Shown here in pieces: positions 34,081-43,562 of a DNA stretch of 64,000 nt. The stretch comes from Terriglobia bacterium (GTDB taxonomy: Bacteria; Acidobacteriota; Terriglobia; Bryobacterales; Bryobacteraceae), in NCBI GenBank assembly GCA_020073265.1, contig JAIQFN010000006.1, positions 1 through 64,000 on the forward strand, read 5' to 3'. Within the stretch, counting starts at the first letter, position 1. Every line of letters starts with the position of its first letter. Made by a program: the position numbers and the translations under genes. The notes beneath the pieces are model-generated. The model was not told the DNA's origin. It saw only the letters and a program-made list of their open reading frames with translations, and did not search any database.

Positions 34081-34148
34081 TCTTGAAAATCAAGAATGCT
34101 TGTTTTGCGTGTTTACTTCACTTACGTGCACTTAACGAAGGTGAAGTA
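34081..34148. promoter_or_regulatory. Candidate operator sites upstream of ietA
   Basis: Two perfect inverted repeats: TCTTGA-AAA-TCAAGA at 34081-34095, and TACTTCAC...GTGAAGTA with a 19-nt loop at 34114-34148. They lie ~390-450 bp before the ietA ATG. No regulator gene is in the cassette. Confidence 0.3.
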
Positions 34149-34532
34149 TCCATTTCCACGTATGAACCACACCACTCTCCCACTGAAACAAGATACCTCT
34201 ACGTCGCCTACGCGCCGAGTAACCAAGGGAGAAGGCAACTGAATCTTAGCTCACTACGAAAAAAATGAGCAGAGCTGATCGCCCGATCCACTGCCCAATC
34301 TGCTGGCAGGGTCTCGATCTTATGGCGGCCTCACACGACACATGGATTAACACGGACTGCCCCAGCGATGCCGCAACTGCGACAAGCAGCTCAGGAACGA
34401 TCGTTGTTGAGTTTGCTATTCCACACGAAGTTCGCTTGGACCGCCTTGGGTTTGGAAAACACTCGTGCGACTATAGAACTCAGTGATGCCAATACCGAGC
34501 GAACAATCAGTGCGAGTTGGCAAGGGGAAAGC

Positions 34533-35513
34533 ATGAGCATGGCTCGGCACGTGATCGCGCTCCTCAAGAGTCATCTTGAAGGTGACGATAAGGAATTTCT
34601 TTCAGTAGCGATGCAGGCCGCGGCCCACGAGGCCCGCCTTGGCCATATAGCGGTGGCACAGCAGTTACGCGACCTGATCGACGAAGCGAAACGACGAGGA
34701 TCCGCTGTCCAGAAACGACCTGGGCAGCTGCTTGTACTCGAACCTCGGGGCGAGCTAGCCAATCTTCTTTCCGTGCAGATACCCGGAACAAGGCTATCAG
34801 ATATGGCGCTTCCTGACTGCCTAGCGGAACGGCTCAAGCGCATTCTCATCGAACAGCGCCAACAGAAACAGTTGCGTGCTCACGGGCTCGGGCCGCGACG
34901 CAAACTTTTGTTTACTGGGCCGCCAGGTTCTGGCAAGACGATGACCGCTTCCGCTATCGCGGGCGAACTTCACCTTCCTCTCTTCACCATCATGTTGGAG
35001 GGGCTAATAACGAAGTTCATGGGCGAGACCGCAGCGAAGCTTCGCCTGGTGTTTGATGCCATGCGGCAGACACAAGGGGTTTATCTCTTCGATGAATTTG
35101 ACGCGATTGGTGCCCGCCGCAATCAGCTCAATGACGTCGGTGAGATCCGACGGGTGCTCAACTCTTTCCTTCAGCTTCTTGAAAAGGACACTTCGCACAG
35201 CCTGATTGTCGGGGCAACAAACCATCCTGATTTACTAGACCGCGCGTTATTCCGTCGATTTGATGACGTCATCGAGTATTCGCTTCCAGAGGTCAAAGTA
35301 GCTGAGCAGATCCTCACCAGAAAGCTGGTCGCCTTCCAAATAGCAGATCTCGACTGGTCGCGAATCTTGCCCGAAGTCGAGGGGCTGAGCCAAGCTGAGC
35401 TTGCTCGTGCCAGCGAGGAGTCAGCCAAACACGCGGTGTTGAACGGAACAACGCGTATCACTACCGAGGCCCTTCTTGCCGCCCTCCACGAACGAAGGGC
35501 GACCTCGCGCTAG
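34533..35513 (+). CDS. ietA: IetA-type AAA+ ATPase of IetAS defence module
   Basis: 326 residues from ATG 34533, preceded by AAGGGGAAAGC. An N-terminal helical region (~1-90) is followed by one AAA+ module: Walker A 'GPPGSGKT' (129-136), Walker B 'VYLFDEFD' (~183-190), sensor 1 'GATNHPDLLD' with Asn230, and arginine finger region 'ALFRRFDD' (239-245). Its stop (35511-35513) abuts the ATG of a subtilisin-like protease gene (35514). This ATPase-protease pair is the arrangement of IetA-IetS, known as an incompatibility/toxin-antitoxin-like locus of Agrobacterium Ti plasmids and as an anti-phage system. The cassette is bracketed by copies of a neighbouring gene's end, supporting horizontal acquisition. 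Confidence 0.85.
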   Translation: MSMARHVIALLKSHLEGDDKEFLSVAMQAAAHEARLGHIAVAQQLRDLIDEAKRRGSAVQKRPGQLLVLEPRGELANLLSVQIPGTRLSDMALPDCLAERLKRILIEQRQQKQLRAHGLGPRRKLLFTGPPGSGKTMTASAIAGELHLPLFTIMLEGLITKFMGETAAKLRLVFDAMRQTQGVYLFDEFDAIGARRNQLNDVGEIRRVLNSFLQLLEKDTSHSLIVGATNHPDLLDRALFRRFDDVIEYSLPEVKVAEQILTRKLVAFQIADLDWSRILPEVEGLSQAELARASEESAKHAVLNGTTRITTEALLAALHERRATSR

Positions 35514-37968
35514 ATGCCAGACTTTCCCCGCGACTTGCCCCATTTGCATTTGTTCAAGCGTGGAAAGGCTGAATCATATACCAGCAAGATACCGCCACCT
35601 AGGCATAAACTGCCTCAAAGGGATCGTGTCAAACAGGCCGAGACACTTCGGACTGCGCTAAGCGGGGCGCTGGCAGACGTCGAGCTGCGCCGTCGCGAGC
35701 GCGTTGTAGGAATTGCCGAAGGGACTCCTGGGTTTTACCTCGAATTCCAGATCCCAGCTGGTTCAGAAAATGCTGCAGAACTGCTAGAAGATCGCCGGAA
35801 ACACATAGAGCTTGTTGCGTTACGTAAGGAAGCCGACGATGGTCCGGCCCGGGCCACCGTCTTTGTACCGGATACGGCAGCCGAGCATTTCCTCCGGAAA
35901 ATCGAGTCTTATCGCACCGAGAACACGCTTAAGGGTAAGCCCAAGAATGAGGCTCTTGTGGCTCGTCTCGACACGGTCGCGCTCGCAGCGTTACTTTCAC
36001 TCTATACCGACGACACAGCTTTGTTACCGCGCCCGGGTGAAGGCATCTGGTGGGAAGTTTGGCTTCGCCAAGGACATGCCGAAATCTTTGGACCGCGTGG
36101 CGACTCGCCTTGCAATCCCGCTGCAAGCGCAGCGACTCATTTTCCCCGATCGCGAAGTCCGTTTGATTTATGGGGACGAAGTTATGCTCGCTCGTCTATT
36201 TGTAAACAGTGATGCGATCGCTGAGCTACGTCGAGCCAAAGACACGCCATCCACCTTCATGGAGTGGTCGAACGTCGAGCAGGCAGCGTCGGCAACATCT
36301 CTGGTGGCCCGTTTGCAGGGCCCAGAAAATCGCAACGTAAGTGTCTGTTTCCTTGATACTGGTGTGACGCAGTCACATCCCTTATTAGCGCCGGCTCTCG
36401 ACCTAGCGGATGTACAAACATATGACCCGAGTTGGTCCAGCGGAGATCAGCGTGGCCACGGAACCAATATGGCTGGAACATCACTCTACGGTGATCTATT
36501 GCCTTTATTGTTATCTAGCGGCCCCGTTACCTTGACGCATTGTCTGGAATCAGTCAAGATGCTGCCGGACGAAGACGAAAATGAGCCTAGACTGTATGGG
36601 GCAATCATGGCGGAATCAGTTGCGCGAGCCGAGGTCCAGGCACCGAAACGTCGTCGAGCGATTTGCATGGCCGTTACGAGCGACTTAGGAACCAATCGTG
36701 GCCGCCCGTCTTCATGGTCGTCTAAGGTGGACCAGCTCTGTTTCGGTGATGATGACTATAGGCGCCTCTTTTTCGTTTCTGCAGGCAACGTCCGCGATGG
36801 CTTATCAAAAGCCGGTTATCAGGCACGCAACGAAACTGAGCCGATTGAGAATCCGGCGCAGGCCTGGAATGCAGTCACCGTAGGTGCGTATACCGAAAAG
36901 ATAACGATCACCGATGCGACGTACTCTGGATGGCAGCCGATCGCGCCTGCAGGCGATTTGTGTCCGACAAGCCGCACATCCCTTACCTGGGAGCGGCAAT
37001 GGCCCCTCAAGCCTGATGTTGTTCTCGAGGGCGGAAACTGGGCCGCCTTGGGGGATGAATGCGTTTGCCCAGATGACTTAGGTTTATTGACGACGTATCG
37101 TGATCCCGCAACACGACACTTCGATGTCTTTCGCGACACGAGCGCAGCCACGGCCCTCGCTGGCAATCTTGCCGGGCGGATCTGGGCCACTATGCCCGAA
37201 CGCTGGCCGGAGACGATTCGGGCGTTGATTGTCCATTCCGCCAATTGGACTCCTGCGATGAAAGGACAGTTCTCGGGTGCAACAAGCGAGCAGCACAAAC
37301 GTGCACTCCTCCGCAAGTATGGTTACGGTGTGCCGAGTTACGCACTTGCGGTGTTCAGCGCCGCCAACGATCTTACACTCATCGCGGAGGACGAACTCCA
37401 ACCTTTTTGGAAGGACCCGAACGGCGGAATCAAAAGCCGCAACATGAATCTTCACCTGTTACCATGGCCACGAACCGAGCTTGAGAATCTTGGCGAACTC
37501 GAAGTCGAACTTCGAGTGACACTTTCGTACTACATTGAGCCCAACCCCGGCGAGCGCGGTTGGCTTCGTAGACATCGGTATCAGTCGCACAACCTGCGGT
37601 TCGCGGTTAAGCGGGCGCTTGAATCTGTTGACGCATTTCGCGGTCGTATTAATAAGGCGGCCACGACCGAGGAGGAGGGCTTCGGAGCAATCGATGCCGG
37701 TTCAGACCATTGGTACCTCGGACGCATTCGGAACGTTGGATCAATCCATTCTGACTATTGGCACGGTACAGCGGCCGAACTTGCGCAACGTTCTGCGATT
37801 GGCGTCTATCCTGTAGGTGGATGGTGGAAAGAAAACCCTTCTCATCTACGGTACGACCGAACTGTCCGATATGCGCTAATTGTCTCGATTCGCGCAATGA
37901 ATGGTGAGATCGATATCTACACACCTGTACGGGTACAGATTGCGACACCTGTTGAGATAACGACCTGA
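35514..37968 (+). CDS. ietS: IetS-type S8 (subtilisin-like) protease, interrupted by a frameshift
   Basis: Product of ~818 residues if the frame is restored. The N-terminal part (35514 to ~36070; MPDFPRDLPHLHLF...) and the rest lie in different frames. Continuity shows a +1 shift at ~36070-36074: 'WWEVWLRQ' ends one frame and 'DMPKSLDRVATRLAIP' begins the other, consistent with one extra G in CAAGGAC. The catalytic triad is intact: Asp in 'VCFLDTGVTQSHP' (~36354), His in 'QRGHGTNMAG' (~36456) and Ser in 'FRDTSAATALAGN' (~37141). A C-terminal beta-rich domain follows. There is no signal peptide, so it is probably cytoplasmic with IetA. It starts directly after the ietA stop. Confidence 0.82.
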
Positions 37969-38122
37969 GTGTCAGACCGCTGCGTCCGGCCACAGCACGT
38001 ATGTCACTGATTCGGGATCTCTCGCATGGCGGCGCCTTAGTTTACCTGCTAGGCCTGGGCCCTAGAATGTTCCGCTTGTCCATCCGAATTCCTGTGATCG
38101 ATCACTTTTCTATCTCCAACCC
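37969..38122. other. Spacer between ietS and the flavoprotein gene
   Basis: 154 bp between convergent stops. No gene or strong terminator was recognised. GGCCTGGGCCC (38053-38063) is locally palindromic. Confidence 0.4.
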
Positions 38123-41100
38123 TCAGATGGCCACCAGTTCTTCGCGGGCGCCGATGTGGCGGAGGCAGCGGTCGATCCACTGCTTGGTCAGCTTTTCCTG
38201 GACGCCGTTTTGCGAGAGGCGGGTGTGGAGGCTGGCGAAATCGACGTGGTCCATTTGCTGGTCCTGGTTGAAGCAGGAGAACACCACGGTCTCTTCGCCG
38301 GTGAGCGGGTCCTTATGAAGCTGGAGGCACTGGGCGCAGATTTCCTTCATCATGCACTGCATGGGCGAGTTGATGCTGGCGATGGCCTTGTGCCCTTTCT
38401 TCAGATACGGCGCGAGCACGCCGTGGCGGGCGCGCTGGACGGCGTGCATCATGGCGTCGGAGCCGATGACCACCAGGCGGTCGACCTTGCTGAAGGGGAT
38501 TTCGGGCTCGTCGAGGTCGCCACGGGCGTAGGCGGCCATGCCGTCGACGATGTTTCCGACGAAGGCCTTGTCCTGCACGCGGTCGGGCGTGAAGCCGGGC
38601 GCTTCGTCGCAGCACCAGACCACTATGTCGGCGGCCTTTTCGATCTCTTCGACCTTGTAGCGGTCGATCATCTTTTTGTATCCGGCGAAGTAGATGGTGC
38701 GGGAGCCGGAAGCGCGCAGTTGTTGCCCAATGGAAAACAAGACGGCGTTGCCGAGGCCGCCGCCTGCGAGCAGCACGGTCTCGCGCGAGGGAGTTTCGGT
38801 GGGAGTTCCGGTGGGACCCATGAGGATCACCGGCTCGCCGGGCTTGAGCAGAGTGCAGAGGTCGGATGAGCCGCCAACTTCGAGGACGATGGTGGAGAGC
38901 AGACCTTTTTCGCGATCGACCGAAGCACCGGTGAGCGCGAGGCCTTCCATGGCGAGCGTGGTGCCGTTGACGCGCGGGGCCAGCGATTCGTAGTTCTGGA
39001 GCCGGTAGAATTCGCCGGGCTGGAAAGCGCGCGCGGCCATGGGGGCGCGCACCACGACCTCGACGATGTTCGGCGTGAGACGGATCACGTTTTCGACTAC
39101 CGCGCGCAGCTCGTTGTTTAGTCGTTCCACGAGAACTGCGGGGCCAGGCGCCGTTGGCGTCCGGCGGGCGAGGACGCGCGAGACTACGGGATAACCTTGC
39201 TTGGCGCTGGCCATGGCTTTGACGACGTTGCCGGCGAAGGACGGATGCAGGTCGCCGAAGAAGCTGATGCCGCGGCCGTCGGGCCGCATGGAAGTGAGCA
39301 CGCGGGCGTGCTGGGGCTTGGCGACGCGTTCGGGCTGAACCGGGCGGCCATCGTCATCGACGGCCTGAAACCAGCGGCCATCCAGGAACAGATTGGCGGG
39401 ATCTTCGCGGCCGAGCACGGTGTTGGGCTGAGTGCCGGCGGCGACCAGGATGGATCTCGCCGCGAGTCGCACTGGCTCGCCGGTCGGCGACATTTTTCCG
39501 CGTTCGGGTTCGTATTTGTGGCGAGTGAGATGCAGGGCCGAGGCGTGACCGTAGCGGTCGACTTCGACGGCGGCGGGCGCCAGGCACTCGGCGAAGCGGA
39601 CGCCTTCCTCGAAGGCTTTCCAGACTTCTTCGTGGTTCAAGGTGTAGCTGGGCGAATCGACCAGGCGGCGGCGGTAGGCGATGGTGACGCCGCCCCAGGA
39701 ATTCAGCAGATGGATGAACTCCGGCCGCCGGCTCTCGAGGGCGGCGGCTTCCCGCTCGGCGCGAATGGCGCGGGCATGCGCGATGAACTCGTCGGCGGTT
39801 TCGGCTTCTTCCTGGCTCCATCCGGCGCGGACTTCGGTCTCGCCTTTCTCGGCGGCCAGCGTCTCGTAGCGCTTCAGGAATTTTTCGACCTGCACGACGT
39901 AGTAGGCCAGCGATTCGGTGGCGGTGTCGATGGCGGTGAGCCCGCCTCCGATCACGACAATGGGCATGCGGATCTGGAGGTTGGCGACCGAGTTGGCTTT
40001 CGCGGCGCCGGTGAGTTGCAGGGCCATCAGGAAATCGGAGGCCTGGCGCACGCCGCGCGCGAGTCCGTTCTTCATGGGGATGACGGTGGGGCGGCCGGCT
40101 CCGGCGCAGATGGCTACGTGGTCGAAGCCCATTTCAAAGGCGCTGTCGATGGTCATGGCGCCGCCGAAGCGCACGCCGCCGAACATGGCGAACTCGCGGC
40201 GGCGTTCGAGCAGCAGGCGGATCATCTTGAGAAAATTCTTGTCCCAGCGGACGGTGATGCCGTACTCGGCCACGCCTCCGAAGCCGGCCATGACGCGGTC
40301 GTCGAGCGATTCGTAGATCTCGCGGATGTCGCGAATGGGGCGGAAGCGCGAGCGCTGGCCGAGCGCGTCGATGCCGGAGAGATCCGAAGGCAGCGGTTCG
40401 ATCTTGAGGCCGTCCACGCCGATCACGGTGTGGCCTTCGTTCATCAGATAGTGCGCGAGGGTGAAGCCGGCGGGGCCGAGGCCGACGACCAGGACTTTGT
40501 AGCCGCTTTCGGGGAGCGGCAGCGGGCGCGCGAAGTTCAGCGGGTTCCAGCGCGTGAGCAGGCTGTAGATTTCGAAGCCCCACGGAAGTTCCAGCACGTC
40601 CTTGAGCGTTCGAGTTTCAATTTGAGGGATGTCGACGGGGTCCTGCTTCTGATAGATGCAGGCTTTCATGCAGTCGTTGCAGATGCGATGGCCGGTGGCG
40701 GCCGCCATGGGGTTGTCGATGGTGACGATGGCGAGCGCGCCGACGCTGTTGCCCTGCTGCTTGACGACGTTCATCTCCGAAATCTTTTCGTCCAGCGGGC
40801 AACCGGCCAGGGTGACGCCGAAGACGGTCTTCTTGAACTCGCCGGTTTTTTCCTTGAGGCCGGACGAGCAACTGTCCTTGGCCTGGTTGTGGCACTTGAT
40901 GCAGTAGTGCGACTGATCGAGCGCGCCGGCCAGCGCCATGCCGTGGTCGGTGAGCTGGAAACCTTCGCGGTATCGCCAGTGCTCCTGGGGCAGGAGCAGT
41001 TTGGAGATGCTCGCGTCCTGGATGGCGTGGACCGGGACCAGGTGCATCTGGTCGAGCTTGTGTGGGACCTTGAAGAGCACGTCGCGGCGGTGGTGTTCGA

Positions 41101-41641
41101 TTCCAGCGGGGGAGAGCGCGGCCCAGGCGGCGTAACGGGCGGCGGTCTGGAGTTCGGCGGCGTGTTCGGGTTCGTGGTCGAGCCAAGCGCTGACGTGGGT
41201 GAAGAAGCTTTTTTCGGTGAGCGGTTCGCCGAATTTGGATTCGAGCTCGCGGGCGAGCGCGGGGCCGTCGATGGTTGAGGCTTGTTCCCTGGTGACGCCG
41301 CTGATGGCGCGCTTCTGGATGAATTTGCGCTTGAAGGCGAAGAACGCGGCGGATTGGTTGTGGCGGGCCTGGAGCGCTTCGATTTGCTTGGTGATTCCGA
41401 AGAGCTGGCCGAGGAAGTCTTCGACATGCGGGGCGAGCGCGATGATCAGCTCGGATTGATCTTTGGGCGCGACGGCGGCGGGGTTGGAGCGGGCCTGGAG
41501 GAGGCGGGCGTGGAGCGGGGCGTCGGCTCGGGCGAGTTCGGCGAGGAACGCGGCGTCGAGGCGGGTGAGGCCTGGGCGCGCGTAGAGGTCCTCAAACGCG
41601 ACGCCGAAGCCTAGATCGAATTGGCCGGAGACGGCGGACAT
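38123..41641 (-). CDS. GltD/PyrK-like fusion: large FAD/FeS NAD(P)H oxidoreductase
   Basis: 1172 residues. The N-terminal ~350 residues are helical with Cys clusters ('CIKCHNQAKDSCSSG', 'ICNDCMKACIY') that can hold FeS clusters. A GltD/NfnB-type pyridine-nucleotide-disulfide oxidoreductase follows (~380-830; 'VVGLGPAGFTLAHYL', 'VVIGGGLTAIDTATES', 'VAAGTQPNT'). Next is a PyrK/NfnA-type FAD/NAD domain (~860-1090; 'VLLAGGGLGNAVLFSIGQQL'). The end carries a [2Fe-2S]-type Cys motif 'CMMKEICAQCLQL...FSCFNQDQ'. In one chain this joins the two halves of NADH-dependent ferredoxin:NADP oxidoreductase-like systems. Its last codons are duplicated at 33850-33951, beyond the IetAS cassette. Confidence 0.82.
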   Translation of the reverse strand: MSAVSGQFDLGFGVAFEDLYARPGLTRLDAAFLAELARADAPLHARLLQARSNPAAVAPKDQSELIIALAPHVEDFLGQLFGITKQIEALQARHNQSAAFFAFKRKFIQKRAISGVTREQASTIDGPALARELESKFGEPLTEKSFFTHVSAWLDHEPEHAAELQTAARYAAWAALSPAGIEHHRRDVLFKVPHKLDQMHLVPVHAIQDASISKLLLPQEHWRYREGFQLTDHGMALAGALDQSHYCIKCHNQAKDSCSSGLKEKTGEFKKTVFGVTLAGCPLDEKISEMNVVKQQGNSVGALAIVTIDNPMAAATGHRICNDCMKACIYQKQDPVDIPQIETRTLKDVLELPWGFEIYSLLTRWNPLNFARPLPLPESGYKVLVVGLGPAGFTLAHYLMNEGHTVIGVDGLKIEPLPSDLSGIDALGQRSRFRPIRDIREIYESLDDRVMAGFGGVAEYGITVRWDKNFLKMIRLLLERRREFAMFGGVRFGGAMTIDSAFEMGFDHVAICAGAGRPTVIPMKNGLARGVRQASDFLMALQLTGAAKANSVANLQIRMPIVVIGGGLTAIDTATESLAYYVVQVEKFLKRYETLAAEKGETEVRAGWSQEEAETADEFIAHARAIRAEREAAALESRRPEFIHLLNSWGGVTIAYRRRLVDSPSYTLNHEEVWKAFEEGVRFAECLAPAAVEVDRYGHASALHLTRHKYEPERGKMSPTGEPVRLAARSILVAAGTQPNTVLGREDPANLFLDGRWFQAVDDDGRPVQPERVAKPQHARVLTSMRPDGRGISFFGDLHPSFAGNVVKAMASAKQGYPVVSRVLARRTPTAPGPAVLVERLNNELRAVVENVIRLTPNIVEVVVRAPMAARAFQPGEFYRLQNYESLAPRVNGTTLAMEGLALTGASVDREKGLLSTIVLEVGGSSDLCTLLKPGEPVILMGPTGTPTETPSRETVLLAGGGLGNAVLFSIGQQLRASGSRTIYFAGYKKMIDRYKVEEIEKAADIVVWCCDEAPGFTPDRVQDKAFVGNIVDGMAAYARGDLDEPEIPFSKVDRLVVIGSDAMMHAVQRARHGVLAPYLKKGHKAIASINSPMQCMMKEICAQCLQLHKDPLTGEETVVFSCFNQDQQMDHVDFASLHTRLSQNGVQEKLTKQWIDRCLRHIGAREELVAI
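38133..38224 (-). repeat. Flavoprotein 3'-end direct repeat, right copy (gene end)
   Basis: A 92-bp block matching 33860-33951 with three mismatches. Identity begins 10 bp inside the gene end (after the stop and last codons) and continues into the coding region. Confidence 0.88.
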
Positions 41642-41900
41642 TGCAGGTTCTTAAGAGATGCCAGAATGACGGCGACCGATGCGGCGAGTTTGCCGCGCGG
41701 AGCAATCAAAACACGTTATACCCCGATTGTAGCAGGCGGGGCGTGAGACACTGTGCAAATAGTTGATGGGGTAGACTCTACTCTAGTAAGTGGCCAAGGG
41801 GTTGGGTACCGTCTTGCATCGTCTCAGCTCTCCAAGCACCACAAAACAGTGGCGACAAACTAGCCAACTGGAGGACCGTTCTTCAGGGTACGATGGACTC

Positions 41901-43091
41901 ATGATTCCAAAGCGCATCACGTCGATCACGCTCGGAGTCTGGCTAAGCGTTTCGCAGATTCCAGGCTGCTCCTGGGATTACTCGGTCTGGCCGAAAAGCA
42001 AGAGGTCGGACACAGCCCTATTCCGTTTTGTCGTTAACGAGCGATACGGGGCAGGTTATATTAATGGCCTGGGAAGAATTGTAATACCGCCACAATACCT
42101 CGCATTTGGTAATCACGGCGGAGACTTCTTCGAAGGGCTCGCGAATGTGAAGACAAAGGACGACGGCGACTTTTACATTGACGCAACTGGCAAGCGTGTG
42201 GCACCTTCAAACTACCTCTCAGACGGAGATTTCTCAGAGGGACTCGCAACGCGGTGGTTCCGAGATGAGAAGAAGTACGGTTTTATCGACCATTCTGGCA
42301 AACTTGCGATTCCCGCGACTTTCGACTATGCAAGTAGCTTTGCTGAAGGGCTAGCGGTAGTAAAGCTGGAGGGCAGGTTTGGGTATATCGACCACTCGGG
42401 GAAGTTAGCGATTCCTGCGAGGTTTTCATACGCAGCCGAATTCTCTGACGGACTCGCGCTCGTCGTCGAGAACGGGCCATGCCAGCACATCGGGTATGGT
42501 CCATGCGAATACCCGCTGAATCCTCCAATCATAATGCCGGCGGGCGTCTCCATAAGCCCGAACACCTCCCGGGTGCCGCGTTGCCGATACTCCGTCATTG
42601 ACCTAAAGGGACAGGTTCTTTTCACGAGCGACTACATCGACGCCAAACACTTTGCGGAGGGCCTCGCGCCAATGGGCGACGGAACGAAGTGGGGATATGT
42701 TGATTATTCCGGCAAGGTCAGAATACCTCTGCAGTTCGACGCCGCAGAGCCATTCTCAGAGGGCCTCGCCCGGGTCTTTGTCGGCCACAAGTATGGATTC
42801 ATCGACAGGACCGGAGCATTCGTCATTCAGCCACAGTTTTTCCTTGCGCAAGACTTTTCTGAGGGTTTCGCTGTTGTAAGCGACGAGAACAACAAATATT
42901 CTTTCATTAACACTAGCGGAAAACGCGCGATCGCTGGAGAATTCGACGGAGCCAGCGATTTCGTGATGGGGTTGGCTCACGTGCGTGTGGGGAAGGGCTA
43001 CTACTCCGCGACATGGTCCTACATCGACAAGACCGGGAAGGTGATCTTTTCATACTCGGACCACTCCAATAGAGGACAGCGCCGTCCATGA
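41901..43091 (+). CDS. WG-repeat protein, probably exported
   Basis: 396 residues from ATG 41901 (MIPKRITSITLGVWLSV). The N-terminus is a signal sequence with a possible lipobox 'QIPGC'. It is followed by about seven WG-type repeats of ~45 residues of the form 'YGFIDHSGKLAIPATFDYASSF' + 'AEGLAVV', e.g. 'FGYIDHSGKLAIPARFSYA', 'WGYVDYSGKVRIPLQFD' and 'YGFIDRTGAFVIQPQF'. WG repeats are common in bacterial extracytoplasmic and bacteriocin-related proteins without a defined activity. G+C is lower than the flanks. The frame is open to 41790 but the extra residues look non-coding. Confidence 0.8.
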   Translation: MIPKRITSITLGVWLSVSQIPGCSWDYSVWPKSKRSDTALFRFVVNERYGAGYINGLGRIVIPPQYLAFGNHGGDFFEGLANVKTKDDGDFYIDATGKRVAPSNYLSDGDFSEGLATRWFRDEKKYGFIDHSGKLAIPATFDYASSFAEGLAVVKLEGRFGYIDHSGKLAIPARFSYAAEFSDGLALVVENGPCQHIGYGPCEYPLNPPIIMPAGVSISPNTSRVPRCRYSVIDLKGQVLFTSDYIDAKHFAEGLAPMGDGTKWGYVDYSGKVRIPLQFDAAEPFSEGLARVFVGHKYGFIDRTGAFVIQPQFFLAQDFSEGFAVVSDENNKYSFINTSGKRAIAGEFDGASDFVMGLAHVRVGKGYYSATWSYIDKTGKVIFSYSDHSNRGQRRP

Positions 43092-43216
43092 TCTTCACGG
43101 TCGCATCGACACATGATCTGGAATCGAGGGCCCGTCCGGGGTTTCACAAGGCTGAGTAACACCCGATATTTACATTTGTTTGTGCTGATCCTGACGCCGG
43201 GGAGTGCCGGCCGTCG

Positions 43217-43501
43217 CTATTGGCGGTTGGTGCGGACGGGCGTAGCCATGCGGATCAGAGAAGGCGCTGACGCCATTTGTCTGGGTCGCGGGAGGTGCAC
43301 CCTGCGCTTCACCTCTTCCCATGGCACTCCCGAGGCAGGGTTTCTGAGAAGGTTCACTTTTCTGCGCGCGAGTTCCTGCTTTTGCCAGTCATGCACCGGG
43401 ACATCCTCCGGTTTCGCGGCAAAGTCGTCCCAGAGATCTTCGACGAGCTGAAGCTTTTCGGACGGGCTCAGATCAAAGATCGATGACACCTTCGATCTCA
43501 T
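43217..43501 (-). CDS. Addiction-module antitoxin-like protein (TIGR02574 type), orphan
   Basis: 94 residues; AAGGA precedes the ATG. The N-terminal ~75 residues match the putative addiction-module component family: 'SSIFDLSPSEKLQLVEDLWDDFA', 'WQKQELARRK' and 'GVPWEEVKRRV'. These antitoxins normally precede a ParE/RelE toxin. Downstream on this strand no toxin frame is visible, and the C-terminal ~20 residues after 'RRVHLPRPRQ' look like read-through into foreign sequence. Probably the remnant half of a TA locus. Confidence 0.7.
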   Translation of the reverse strand: MRSKVSSIFDLSPSEKLQLVEDLWDDFAAKPEDVPVHDWQKQELARRKVNLLRNPASGVPWEEVKRRVHLPRPRQMASAPSLIRMATPVRTNRQ

Positions 43502-43562
43502 TTGAAATCCTTAGCGATTCTCTCAAAACCCCAGCCTGCTTGGCCTACCAACGCCCTACGCT

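Larger units (their letters stand above)
33682..34532. other. Non-coding / uncertain region upstream of ietA (851 bp)
   Basis: It contains the second copy of the flavoprotein gene's 3' end (33850-33951). After that comes lower-G+C sequence belonging to the inserted cassette. Inverted repeats: TCTTGA-AAA-TCAAGA (34081-34095) and TACTTCAC/GTGAAGTA (34114-34121, 34141-34148). Short frames at 34020-34268 and 34265-34486 have no ribosome binding site; the latter starts MSRADRPIHCPICWQ, and the next frame has 'QRCRNCDKQL', so a frameshifted small zinc-ribbon gene is possible. Confidence 0.45.
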
